DNA of 36,086 bases from Candidatus Aminicenantota bacterium (GTDB lineage Bacteria; Acidobacteriota; Aminicenantia; UBA2199). The DNA is taken from contig CP070627.1 of assembly GCA_020355945.1 (NCBI GenBank), positions 4,337,152-4,373,237 of the forward strand, in the 5' to 3' direction. Below, one piece after another: positions 1 through 7,788 of this stretch (the stretch's first letter is position 1; every line of letters starts with the position of its first letter). Under the pieces are notes generated by a model. The model saw nothing but the letters and a program-made list of their open reading frames with translations, did no database searches and was not told the DNA's origin. The position numbers and the translations under genes are program-made.

Positions 1-749
1 ACATTTTTGCCGATATTATAGCCGCTGGTGACATCATCCATGGTAATGGGGGATACCCCGGTTATAAAGGAGCGGGTAATGGGTGCCCCGGTACGGCCGG
101 TGCCTTTTTTTAAAGCATTGAAAAAGGAGCGGAAAAAACCCGGACCATGGGTCAATTTTTCATAGGCATCTTGACCTACAGTGGATAAGATGGTATTGGA
201 AAAATTATCATACTCGTCGATAACCACGTACAATTTTTGCCGGGCGCCTTTACAGAGAAGAAGCAAGGTGGATAAAATATCTGATGCGGATCCGCTGTTT
301 TTTATTTTTTGGGTAAAATAGTCCATATCCTGGTTGGCTGATAGGTAATCGCTGTATTTTCGAATGAAACTGACGGCAATGTCTTGAACATGGTTTAAAA
401 AGGATGCTTCCATTTTGTCCGGGTCCGGTTCCACGCCGGAAAAATCAAAGGTAAGCACCAGGTATTTGCCTTTTTCGTCTGTGGGGTGGTCATAAATCCA
501 GGTGCCCTTGAAAAATTCCTCGAACCGATCCTTATAAAAAATGTCAAAATAAGATTCCATGAGGGAGATAAACAGGGATTTTCCAAACCTGCGCGGCCGG
601 ATAAAAAACAGGTATCTGCCAGCTTTTTTAAGGTTTTTTAAGTAGGGGGTTTTATCCACATAATAATAATTCTCGGTCCTGATGAGTTCATAATCGGAGA
701 TTCCGTAAGGTATCTCTTTGATGGATTCATTTTCACCGTTTATGACCAT
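1..749 (-). CDS. AAA-ATPase-like protein (PF09820 type), C-terminus outside window
   Basis: The reading frame runs from an ATG at 749 leftward off the window edge, giving 249 complete codons without a stop. Residues 12-38 have the lead-in typical of the AAA-ATPase-like family (IPYGISDYELIRTENYYYVD, then KTPYL). The Walker A variant RPRRFGKSL lies at about residues 51-59 and a Walker B VVIDEYD at about 175-181. Family members usually carry a PD-(D/E)XK nuclease-like domain at the C-terminus (DUF1703), which would lie outside the window. Cellular role is unknown; members are common in Bacteroidetes and uncultivated lineages and are often suspected to be mobile. An AAAAGGTGA ribosome site lies five bases before the start. 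It is followed downstream by nothing visible. Family assignment is confident, function is not. Confidence 0.85.
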   Translation of the reverse strand, partial: MVINGENESIKEIPYGISDYELIRTENYYYVDKTPYLKNLKKAGRYLFFIRPRRFGKSLFISLMESYFDIFYKDRFEEFFKGTWIYDHPTDEKGKYLVLTFDFSGVEPDPDKMEASFLNHVQDIAVSFIRKYSDYLSANQDMDYFTQKIKNSGSASDILSTLLLLCKGARQKLYVVIDEYDNFSNTILSTVGQDAYEKLTHGPGFFRSFFNALKKGTGRTGAPITRSFITGVSPITMDDVTSGYNIGKN

Positions 750-778
750 GTTTCACCTTTTTTATGTTTCATGGAATT

Positions 779-807
779 ATTATAAGTGATTCTCACCTTT
801 TTTTCAA
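779..807 (-). promoter_or_regulatory. Probable sigma70-type promoter of the AAA-ATPase gene
   Basis: On the minus strand a TTGAAA box (802-807) and a TATAAT box (779-784) are separated by 17 bases, ending 30 bases upstream of the ATG at 749. A short palindrome GTGA-TTC-TCAC (786-796) sits between the boxes and could be an operator. The -35 box ends two bases before the vapC stop codon, so the ATPase gene is probably transcribed separately from the toxin-antitoxin pair. Confidence 0.5.
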
Positions 808-808
808 A

Positions 809-1237
809 TCAATCATCCCCTGATTGCTCCTCCTCCACATCTTCTACCTCTTTTGTGCCTTCCAAACTGTAATCTGGAACCAATAATTTTAGGCGGTCAT
901 CAGGGTAATGTTTGGCATTTCGAGTCACCAAAACTTGATCGAAATTTAATGCTGTTGCCGCAATGATACAGTCATAGAGTTCTAGTTGATGGCATTTTGC
1001 CTTTTCTTTAATATCGTGAGCCAGCCTGACAATGTCTTTATCCACAGCCAATTCATTTAGACTGTTTAAAAGTGCCATGGTTCTCTCTTTTTCTTCTTCT
1101 CTCATGCCAAATAATATTTCTCCTGTAGTGATCACGCTGCAATAGTTTACTTCCTCCTGGAGGGATAACAACAATTGGCGCGCCCCCTGGTTTCCTCTCA
1201 AATGGTCGATCAGGACATCCGTATCAAAAAGTGCCAT
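809..1237 (-). CDS. VapC-type PIN-domain toxin ribonuclease
   Basis: A 142-residue PIN-domain protein, the expected size for a VapC toxin, which is a Mg-dependent endoribonuclease that usually cuts tRNA or rRNA when its antitoxin is lost. Visible catalytic acidic residues are D5 (in LFDTDVLIDHL), E40 (TTGEILFG) and D89 (ELYDCIIAATAL), followed by the VTRNAKHYP strand near 104-112 that is typical of the family. The last 15 or so residues form an acidic tail (EVEDVEEEQSGDD) beyond the usual PIN fold. The start overlaps the end of the upstream antitoxin gene by 14 bases, the usual arrangement for translationally coupled toxin-antitoxin pairs. The target RNA cannot be deduced. Confidence 0.88.
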   Translation of the reverse strand: MALFDTDVLIDHLRGNQGARQLLLSLQEEVNYCSVITTGEILFGMREEEKERTMALLNSLNELAVDKDIVRLAHDIKEKAKCHQLELYDCIIAATALNFDQVLVTRNAKHYPDDRLKLLVPDYSLEGTKEVEDVEEEQSGDD

Positions 1238-1481
1238 GGACTCTGCCTTTCCTCATTTTTCTCACATACTGTGCTGTCCCCTTTTTTAATTCAGGATGTT
1301 CCTGGTCTTTCCAGGCGCCAAAGCTTTTTGTAACGCCTTCTCTATATCTTAATACCCGGATATAGTTCTTGACAGCCTCCATGACAAAGGAAGTAAAATT
1401 TAAATTACTTTTTTTCATCCAGGGGCGCATTTCTTGAATAAGTGCCTCAGGAAACCGCAGCGTCTTCATCATACGTTCCAT
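1224..1481 (-). CDS. VapB-like antitoxin, probable ribbon-helix-helix
   Basis: An 85-residue basic protein immediately upstream of and overlapping the PIN toxin gene, so it is its probable antitoxin. The N-terminus has an MKTLRFPEALIQEM strand-helix pattern followed by a second helix with TSFVMEAVKNYIRV, which fits a ribbon-helix-helix DNA-binding fold of the CopG/MetJ class. The C-terminal half, rich in Lys, Arg and Gly, would be the toxin-binding part. The start is placed at the ATG at 1481 because an AGGAGG lies four bases before it (1486-1491). Met codons at positions 4 and 5 are alternative starts with wider spacing. Antitoxins of this kind normally repress their own promoter, which fits the repeats upstream. 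The exact antitoxin family was not recognised. Confidence 0.75.
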   Translation of the reverse strand: MERMMKTLRFPEALIQEMRPWMKKSNLNFTSFVMEAVKNYIRVLRYREGVTKSFGAWKDQEHPELKKGTAQYVRKMRKGRVHGTF

Positions 1482-1506
1482 ATGACCTCCTCATTCTTTA
1501 TCTTTC

Positions 1507-1564
1507 ATTATAGTAATAATACAAAAATCATATTTTGTCAATACGAAAAAAATTTTTTGTATTA
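1507..1564 (-). promoter_or_regulatory. Promoter and probable operator of the vapBC-like pair
   Basis: On the minus strand TTGACA (1536-1541) and TATTAC (1513-1518) are 17 bases apart; a TATAAT also occurs at 1507-1512. Inverted repeats overlap these boxes: ACAAAA (1521-1526) with TTTTGT (1533-1538), and an imperfect palindrome at 1540-1563 with arms AATACgAAAAAA and TTTTTTgTATT. Repeats over the -35/-10 region are what an autorepressing antitoxin would bind. Operator assignment is inference. Confidence 0.5.
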
Positions 1565-1584
1565 CAGTGAGGCAAGAATTTTTT

Positions 1585-1728
1585 ATGTTTCGGTCATTTG
1601 AATATAAAAACCGGAAGGTTGAATATGCATATGTTGATAATGAAGGAAAGGTAATGGGGGTGATTATCCGACTGTTCCATTCTTCAGTCTTGGCGGTGAA
1701 ACTTTTTTGTTATTTTTACGTCTTATAG
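1585..1728 (+). CDS. Possible small ORF of 47 residues, perhaps a gene remnant
   Basis: An ATG-initiated frame encodes a 47-residue peptide that starts MFRSFEYKNRKVEYAYVD and continues through GKVMGVII before losing charged character and ending at TAG. The first 28 residues have a plausible beta-strand pattern like the start of a small antitoxin-like protein, but no family was recognised. No good ribosome site precedes it. The second half is Phe/Leu/Cys-rich and looks like read-through of non-coding sequence, so this may be a truncated remnant. It fills most of the gap between the antitoxin promoter and the beta-lactamase-like gene. Confidence 0.2.
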   Translation: MFRSFEYKNRKVEYAYVDNEGKVMGVIIRLFHSSVLAVKLFCYFYVL

Positions 1729-1761
1729 ATATAGTTGTTATATTAATCAAGGAGAAATGCC

Positions 1762-3534
1762 ATGAATAAAAATTTTCTGGTCGGTTTTGTAAGGCTTTTT
1801 ATCATTTTGTTTGTTTTTTCAGTTTCCGGTGTGGTTTTTGCCCTGGAAGAACCACCCCTATTAGTGAAAAAGGACCCTAAAACCATTATATCGGACCTGG
1901 AAACTTTGATTCCCGAATTAATGAAAAAAGCCCGGGTCCCGGGGCTGCAAATTGCCCTGGTCCGTGAAGGTAAGATCATCTGGAACAAAGGCTTTGGGGT
2001 GAAAAACGCCAAAACCAAAGAACCGGTAACCCGGGAGACTATCTTTGAAGCCGCGTCTCTTACCAAACCCTTTTTTGCCTATGCAGTGATGAAGCTGGTG
2101 GAGGAGAAGGTACTGGACCTGGATACACCGCTGCTTACTTATCTCCCTAAGGAGGAAATTGAAAAGGAGATCGGCCATTCCCTGGAGGAGCCTGGTTTCC
2201 ACAAGGAGTGGCTGGAAAAAATCACTGCCCGTCACGTTCTCAGCCACTCATCCGGCCTGCCCCACGGTGAAAGGGAGAAACCCTTTCCCATCTTCTTTGC
2301 ACCTGGCAGCAAATACAAGTATTCCGCAGTAGGTTACTACTTCTTGCAGTTGGTAGTAGAGCGTCTTAAAGGGGAAAAATTGGAGACCATTATGAAGAAG
2401 GTTGCCCTGGACCCCCTGGGAATGAAAAACAGTTGCATGATTTGGCAAGAGGCGTATGAAAAAACCTCAGCCAATGGCCATGGTTACTTTGGAAAACCGG
2501 AAGATTTTCGCAAGCGGTCGCGAGCCCATGCCGCAGCCACTCTTTACACCACGGCTGCCGACTACGCCCGTTTTGTCTGCGCGGTCCTGGAGGGTGAAGG
2601 GATAAAAAAAGAGACCCTCAAAACGATGTTTACCCCCCAGATCGATGTGGACAAAGAAAAGGGCCTGACCTGGACCCTTGGCTTCGGACTTCAGGAAGAT
2701 GAAAACGGACCCGCTTTCTGGCAGTGGGGGGATTACGGAATCTTCAGGAACTACATCATCGCCTACCCGCGGCACAAGATGGCGGTGGTCTACCTGACCA
2801 ACAGCTACTATGGCCTGAGTATCTGTGCGGACCTGGTTTCCCGCAGTATCGGCGGTCAGGCACTGGGTAATGCCTTCCTGGATTATAAACATTACGATTA
2901 CCCGGTTTATGAATTTGCCTGGAAGGTCCAAGAGCATGGCCCGCAGGCAGTGAAACAACTACTTCCCAAAATGAAGGCCAAATACCCTGATGATTTTTCT
3001 AAAAAAACCCTCGACAGAATGGGTTCTATTTTTATCAACGAAAAGCTCTTTGATGAGGCCATTGCACTGTATGACTTACATGTCAAGGAGAACCCGGAAT
3101 CTGTACACGCCATCAGCCACCTGGCCAGGGCCTACTTAGAGAAAGGAGACAGGGACCAGGCTAAGTTGTATTACCATAAAGCATTGAAAGTAAAAAAAGA
3201 TGAAAAATTCGACACTAAATCCATTGATTGGGCCATGGCCTACATCCAGGCCCTGGAAAAGCCCAAAAATCTTTCAGGGGATTATTTGAAAACACTGGCC
3301 GGGGATTACGAAACAAGACATGTGCAGCTCAGAAACGGCAGTCTCTATTATTTCCGGGAAGGCGCCGCCAACAAGGACTATGTCAAACTGTTTGCTATGT
3401 CCAAAGACACCTTTATCATTGAAGGATTGATCTTTTTCCGTCTCAAGTTTGAATTAGACCCCCAGGGTCAGGCCACAGCAATTGTGGGTATGCATGAAGA
3501 TGGGAACCAGGACCGAACAAAGAGGGATAAATAA
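1762..3534 (+). CDS. Exported serine beta-lactamase/penicillin-binding-like hydrolase with TPR tail
   Basis: A 590-residue protein with an N-terminal signal peptide (hydrophobic residues about 8-27, likely cleavage after VFA), so it probably acts in the periplasm or outside the cell. Residues about 40-365 form a beta-lactamase-family domain (PF00144): the SxxK nucleophile is S99-L-T-K102 and the SHSSGLP strand follows near 161-167. The second motif, normally YxN, reads YSA (187-189). The usual third motif is replaced by WGDYG near 322-326. Residues about 425-480 contain TPR-like helices (DEAIALYDLHVKENPES and following), and the final 90 residues are a beta-rich tail like those of other serine hydrolases. 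Substrate is unknown; esterase or D-aminopeptidase activity is as likely as beta-lactam hydrolysis. AAGGAGA precedes the ATG by seven bases. Confidence 0.85.
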   Translation: MNKNFLVGFVRLFIILFVFSVSGVVFALEEPPLLVKKDPKTIISDLETLIPELMKKARVPGLQIALVREGKIIWNKGFGVKNAKTKEPVTRETIFEAASLTKPFFAYAVMKLVEEKVLDLDTPLLTYLPKEEIEKEIGHSLEEPGFHKEWLEKITARHVLSHSSGLPHGEREKPFPIFFAPGSKYKYSAVGYYFLQLVVERLKGEKLETIMKKVALDPLGMKNSCMIWQEAYEKTSANGHGYFGKPEDFRKRSRAHAAATLYTTAADYARFVCAVLEGEGIKKETLKTMFTPQIDVDKEKGLTWTLGFGLQEDENGPAFWQWGDYGIFRNYIIAYPRHKMAVVYLTNSYYGLSICADLVSRSIGGQALGNAFLDYKHYDYPVYEFAWKVQEHGPQAVKQLLPKMKAKYPDDFSKKTLDRMGSIFINEKLFDEAIALYDLHVKENPESVHAISHLARAYLEKGDRDQAKLYYHKALKVKKDEKFDTKSIDWAMAYIQALEKPKNLSGDYLKTLAGDYETRHVQLRNGSLYYFREGAANKDYVKLFAMSKDTFIIEGLIFFRLKFELDPQGQATAIVGMHEDGNQDRTKRDK

Positions 3535-3545
3535 TAAAAAGTTTT

Positions 3546-4379
3546 TTATGGTTTTTCACCTTCGATATAGGCGATGGGAACAGTGACTTTAAATTCTTTC
3601 TTCTTTTTTGCCAGGGCATTGAGATTCTTTTCCAGTCGAGTAAACACAGGATTTAACCGGTCTGTGGGGAAGATGCTTTTCCAGCCATCCATAAAGGCGC
3701 ATTTGATGAAATAGTGATTGAGAAAGGCAGTTCCATTTAGAAAACGCATCGAAAAGGATTTTTGTTGGGTTTGGCAAATGGTGAAGCCGGCTGTTTCCAA
3801 AAGATGGCAGACTTTCTTCACTGAAAGCCGGTGCTTTTGCTGCGCCTCTAACTTATCCAGCAAATGGTCCAGTTTTAATTGGATGACGGTTTCGGTTAAG
3901 ACATGGTAAAATTCTTTCATGTGGCCTTCGGGATTGGTGGTTAATGCGATTTGGGCTTTTGGTTTTGCCACACGGGAACATTCCCGGAAAACCGCTGCCA
4001 CGTCCGCGAAATTATTGATTCCCAGGTTGGATACGATCAGGTGGAACATATTGTCTTTGAAATTCATGGATGCGGCATCCCCTTCCACTATTTTTACATT
4101 TTTGATGTTAAAGGTTTTAATTTTATCTTGAGTACGTTCAATCCCTGCTGTCCAGGGATCGATGCCGTAAACAGTAGAAGAATTTCCCAGTCGCTGCGCC
4201 AATTCAATGACCGGGAAACCAATGCCAAAACCCACATCCAGTACCCTCATACCAGGCCTGAGCTTAACCTGGTCCAACAACATCAAACCAAAGGGGGCAG
4301 ACCAAAGGGAAAGCTCATCAAGCAATGATGCAACGTGCGGTTGGTTCAAATCCAATGAATCCTCAAGGTACTCAAGCAT
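3546..4379 (-). CDS. Class I SAM-dependent methyltransferase
   Basis: A 277-residue protein with the Rossmann SAM-binding core. Motif I is VLDVGFGIGFPVIELA, with Phe where most relatives have Cys or Ala; the acidic end of strand 2 is VYGIDPW, the motif II/III region is VEGDAASMNF, and strand 4 is FHLIVSNLGINNF. The layout matches small-molecule methyltransferases of the UbiE/COQ5-like group (Methyltransf_11/25); the substrate cannot be told. The frame is open to an ATG at 4409, but a perfect AGGAGG lies five bases before the internal ATG at 4379, so that start is preferred. The gene converges on the beta-lactamase-like gene with 11 bases between them. It is not oriented with the NRPS operon and there is no evidence that it belongs to that pathway. 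Confidence 0.85.
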   Translation of the reverse strand: MLEYLEDSLDLNQPHVASLLDELSLWSAPFGLMLLDQVKLRPGMRVLDVGFGIGFPVIELAQRLGNSSTVYGIDPWTAGIERTQDKIKTFNIKNVKIVEGDAASMNFKDNMFHLIVSNLGINNFADVAAVFRECSRVAKPKAQIALTTNPEGHMKEFYHVLTETVIQLKLDHLLDKLEAQQKHRLSVKKVCHLLETAGFTICQTQQKSFSMRFLNGTAFLNHYFIKCAFMDGWKSIFPTDRLNPVFTRLEKNLNALAKKKKEFKVTVPIAYIEGEKP

Positions 4380-4384
4380 TATTA

Positions 4385-4390
4385 CCTCCT
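4385..4390 (-). promoter_or_regulatory. Ribosome binding site that fixes the methyltransferase start at 4379
   Basis: AGGAGG on the minus strand, five bases before the ATG at 4379. It falls inside the longer open frame that begins at 4409, which argues against that longer version. Confidence 0.7.
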
Positions 4391-4409
4391 CATTCACAAC
4401 TGCTGACAA

Positions 4410-5239
4410 ATTTTACCACAGCGAACGCAAAAAACACAGGATATAACAAAAATTGTTGCATACTGAAAATATGAAAAATATTAACATTTTAGACTTTTTT
4501 TTTAATAAAAATAGAAAAATACTACTTAAAAAATTCAAGATTTATCAAAATTAACATTCCTCTCAAAATAGGTATCAGTGAATATAAAACATTAAAAGGC
4601 AAACATGAAACCGGGAAATGAAACACTTTTCAAAAAAATCGATCCGATTGATTTCTAACCCCAAAGGTCATAAAATGGAAACCCTTTGAATCTTTGAAAA
4701 TAGGGTTATAGGGTTAAATTATTTTGGAATGGTGTGATTATAATGCGTAATTAACAGTGGATTTCATTTTTTTTGAAAGAATTGATAAAAGATGTAACTA
4801 AAATTTTTTTTGAATCCGGATCGGATGATGAATAATGACATCTCTAAAAATGCAACAATTTTGCGTATTGAAAAAATTTTTTCCATATGCTATGGTGTAG
4901 TAATTATAATGCTCAAAAACAACAAGGCTTTTTATTGTTATTATTGTTAATGAAAAAGAGAGTGTTGAAGACTTAGAAAAAAACTTTAAAGTATATAAAT
5001 TATTGTTTTAAAAGTTCAGCCGAAACCCCAAAGGCGGAAGCTTACGTAAATTAGAAAGAGAATGGCATTGAATTGATAAACCTATAATTGGAGGATTTCT
5101 TTTTCCAGGACACAGGACAGTGGATTACCCATAAAGGACTCCTTACGGTTAAGAAGGAAACCCATGATGAAGAAATAATCAAGGCTTAGGTTGACAAAAG
5201 AAGAATTACTTGTTATAAAAACAGAGGAGGTATTGACTG
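4410..5239. other. AT-rich intergenic region without a credible gene
   Basis: About 830 bases upstream of both the methyltransferase and the divergent ABC permease, clearly richer in A and T than the genes around it. Seen here: a degenerate CCACAG...ACACAG element (4415-4440) related to one inside NRPS-2; a 13-base exact inverted repeat, AAAATTGTTGCAT at 4449-4461 and its complement at 4850-4862; and a short open stretch near 5098-5188 (LEDFFFQDTGQWITHKGL and onward to a stop) that could be the tail of a decayed gene. No RNA gene or complete ORF could be supported. Confidence 0.5.
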
Positions 5240-7657
5240 GTGATTAAGAATTATTTACTGACCGCCTTTAGAAATATAAAAAAACATAAAGGCTATTCAT
5301 TGATTAACATTGCAGGCCTTGCCATTGGTATGGCAGTGTGTCTGCTAATTTGGTACTACGTCTCCTTTGAGCGAAGTTACGATAGTTTTCAGAAAGATGC
5401 AGACAATATATATCGACTAAAAATGATCATGCAAAAAGGAGAAAGAACGTTTGAATTTGCTCCCACTTGCCTTGCCCTGGGACCGGCTCTAAAGGCAGAA
5501 TTTCCTGAGGTTTTGGAATTTGCCAGGATCCACGTGCAGCGAGAAACTATTGTGGCCAGAGAAGACACCAGGTTCTATGAAGAGCTAATATTTTATGTAG
5601 ACCCTTCATTTCTTAAGATGTTTTATTTGCCTTTGAAGAGAGGAAACCCCAGGACTGCCCTCACAAAACCAAATACGCTGCTGATTTCAGAATCTGCAGC
5701 CAAAAAATATTTTGGTAACGAGAACCCGGTGGGGAAAAACATCCACATATTTGATCGATATGGGCAGAATTATACGGTGGAAGGAATATTTAAAGATCTC
5801 CCGGAAAATTCCCACATGCAATTTGATTTTCTGGCTTCAAACCAAAATGTCCTTATTCATCCTCTCTTCAGGGATAATAATAGCTGGATGGTTTACCAGT
5901 TTTATACATATATTTTAACGCACCCCGATTTCAATCTCAAATCCCTGGAGACGAAGATTGCTAAAATTATCGATAAATACATGGGAGATGATATGAGAAA
6001 ATTCAATCGCCGTCATATATGTGTGCTGCAACCGCTGAGGGATATTCATTTATATTCGGATTGTATAATCGAATTGAAGGAAAACGGCAATGCCACAGCC
6101 CTAAACTGGTTGTTAATTAGCGCTGTTTTTATTCTTATTATTGCATGGGTGAATTATATCAATATCAATACTGCCAGGGCAATGGAAAGAGCCAGGGAAG
6201 TTGGATTAAGAAAAGTTGTTGGGGCATCCCGTATCCAGTTGATCCGGCAATTTTTTGCTGAATCTCTAACCCTTAATATTCTCAGTGCCGGTATGGCGAT
6301 TATACTGGTTCTTATATTAATTCCTTATTGCAGCAGTTTCACTGGTTCCAGGATATTTATGACCATTTTCAGCAGCCCGCATTTTTGGGTGCCTTTCCTG
6401 GTGATATTTGTGATCGGCACATTCTTTACCGGCCTTTATCCCGCTTTTATCCTATCTTCTTTTAAGCCGGGCAACATATTAAGAGAAAAATTTATAAATT
6501 ACGGGGGAGGAAGGATGTCCCGCCAGGTCCTGGTGGTTTTTCAATTTACTATTTCAGTCGCTTTAATCGCCGCAACGTTAACGGTTTACCAACAAATCAG
6601 GTTTATGAAAAACCAGGACCTGGGGTTTAATAAAGATCAAGTCCTGGTAGTACGAACTCCCAGGGCAAATTTAAGGGACACCACTCGAGAGAAATTGGAC
6701 ACCGTTAAGACGGAAATACTAAAAGATCCCCGGGTTCTGAACATAGCCGGCACTTTCCACGTCCCGGGGCATGCCATGGGGGCCGATATGGAAATCAGGA
6801 GGGTAGAAGATGAGCCTGAAAAGCTCTTTTTAACAGAGGTAACCTGGGTCAGGTATCATTTCCTGGATACCCTGGGAATAAAGCTTTTTGTTGGAAGAGA
6901 CTTCTCAGAAAAAATTATCACTGATAGAGAGGCGGTTATCATCAACGAGAAAGCCATGAATTTGCTGGGATTTGAAAGCCCTGAAAAAGCCATTGATGCT
7001 TATATAACCACTATATTTGGAGAGCGGTTAAAGATAATTGGGGTGATAAAAAATTATAATCATCGTTCCCTGAAAGAAGCTGTTAAGAGTCGTATTATTA
7101 GGTTTGCCCTCTTTGAACTCCCGGGTTTCTTTGCCTTTAAGTTAAATACAAACAATATAAAGGAAACCGTGGAATTTATCGAAAAAAAATGGAAAGAAGT
7201 ATTCCCCAATCTTCCCTTTGACTATTTTTTCCTGGATGAATTTTTTAACCAGCAGTACAAAGCCGACAATCAATTCGGAGCCATCTTCGGCTTTCTGGCT
7301 TTACTTACGATTTTTATAGCGGCCTCAGGTCTTTTTGGGTTATCTGCCTTTAATGCTGCTCGAAAAACCAGGGAGATCGGTATTCGTAAAGTACTTGGCG
7401 CTGATGTTGTCAATATATTGGTGCTGCTTTCAAAAAACTTTCTTAAACTGGTTTTTACAGCCCTTTTAATTGCACTCCCTCTTACCTACCTGTGGGTGGA
7501 TAAATGGCTCACCACCTATGCCTATCGAACCACAATCAGTTGGTGGTTCTGGGTGATTCCTATACTAATCACCATCCCAATTGTGTTATTGACATTGAGT
7601 TATAATGTTATAAAAGCCGCCTATACAAATCCTGCAAACACGATTAGGTATGAATAA
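5240..7657 (+). CDS. ABC transporter permease with two MacB-PCD/FtsX units
   Basis: An 805-residue inner-membrane permease of the MacB/FtsX type, with no ATPase domain of its own. The start is GTG, nine bases after AGGAGG (5225-5230). The N-terminus (RNIKKHKGYSLINIAGLAIG) and a first membrane segment near 20-42 lead into a periplasmic MacB core domain. Further membrane segments fall near 288-308, 343-366, 380-405 and 426-448, then a second periplasmic domain, then segments near 681-705, 727-757 and 768-790. Both FtsX units show the coupling-helix signature (REVGLRKVVGAS and REIGIRKVLGAD). Such permeases are frequent in Acidobacteriota, Aminicenantes and Bacteroidetes and pair with a separately encoded ATPase, which is not in the window. 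It lies 131 bases upstream of the NRPS operon on the same strand, so a role in export or self-protection is possible but unproven. Confidence 0.92.
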   Translation: MIKNYLLTAFRNIKKHKGYSLINIAGLAIGMAVCLLIWYYVSFERSYDSFQKDADNIYRLKMIMQKGERTFEFAPTCLALGPALKAEFPEVLEFARIHVQRETIVAREDTRFYEELIFYVDPSFLKMFYLPLKRGNPRTALTKPNTLLISESAAKKYFGNENPVGKNIHIFDRYGQNYTVEGIFKDLPENSHMQFDFLASNQNVLIHPLFRDNNSWMVYQFYTYILTHPDFNLKSLETKIAKIIDKYMGDDMRKFNRRHICVLQPLRDIHLYSDCIIELKENGNATALNWLLISAVFILIIAWVNYININTARAMERAREVGLRKVVGASRIQLIRQFFAESLTLNILSAGMAIILVLILIPYCSSFTGSRIFMTIFSSPHFWVPFLVIFVIGTFFTGLYPAFILSSFKPGNILREKFINYGGGRMSRQVLVVFQFTISVALIAATLTVYQQIRFMKNQDLGFNKDQVLVVRTPRANLRDTTREKLDTVKTEILKDPRVLNIAGTFHVPGHAMGADMEIRRVEDEPEKLFLTEVTWVRYHFLDTLGIKLFVGRDFSEKIITDREAVIINEKAMNLLGFESPEKAIDAYITTIFGERLKIIGVIKNYNHRSLKEAVKSRIIRFALFELPGFFAFKLNTNNIKETVEFIEKKWKEVFPNLPFDYFFLDEFFNQQYKADNQFGAIFGFLALLTIFIAASGLFGLSAFNAARKTREIGIRKVLGADVVNILVLLSKNFLKLVFTALLIALPLTYLWVDKWLTTYAYRTTISWWFWVIPILITIPIVLLTLSYNVIKAAYTNPANTIRYE

Positions 7658-7735
7658 GAGTTTTTGATGAAAAATTAAAGGGATTCAACCGGCCCAGGGG
7701 CGGCGTGACAATGACATCTTCAATTATTCATTAAC

Positions 7736-7755
7736 TGCGAAGCAGCCACTTCGCA
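7736..7755 (+). promoter_or_regulatory. Perfect hairpin in the leader of the NRPS operon
   Basis: TGCGAAG (7736-7742) and CTTCGCA (7749-7755) form a perfect 7-bp stem with a 6-base loop, 34 bases before the first NRPS start codon. There is no following T-run, so it is not a standard intrinsic terminator. It could be an operator or a leader structure. Just downstream are a TTGACA (7765-7770) and a small palindrome TGAC-AAAA-GTCA (7766-7777), but no convincing -10 box at the right spacing. Confidence 0.35.
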
Positions 7756-7788
7756 TCCATATCTTTGACAAAAGTCATACTTCAATAA

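Noticed and set aside
3534..3549. A-T-only inverted repeat between the convergent beta-lactamase-like and methyltransferase genes
   Set aside because: The loop would be two bases at most and the stem has only A-T pairs, so it is not credible as a terminator.
5098..5188. Short open stretch encoding LEDFFFQDTGQWITHKGL and onward as a gene
   Set aside because: It follows a stop codon, has no start codon or recognised family, and is at most a fragment of a decayed gene.
5191..5219. TTGACA and TATAAA, 17 bases apart, upstream of the ABC permease
   Set aside because: The boxes are good, but the expected transcript start (about 5226) would fall inside the ribosome site at 5225-5230, so this is probably not the working promoter.
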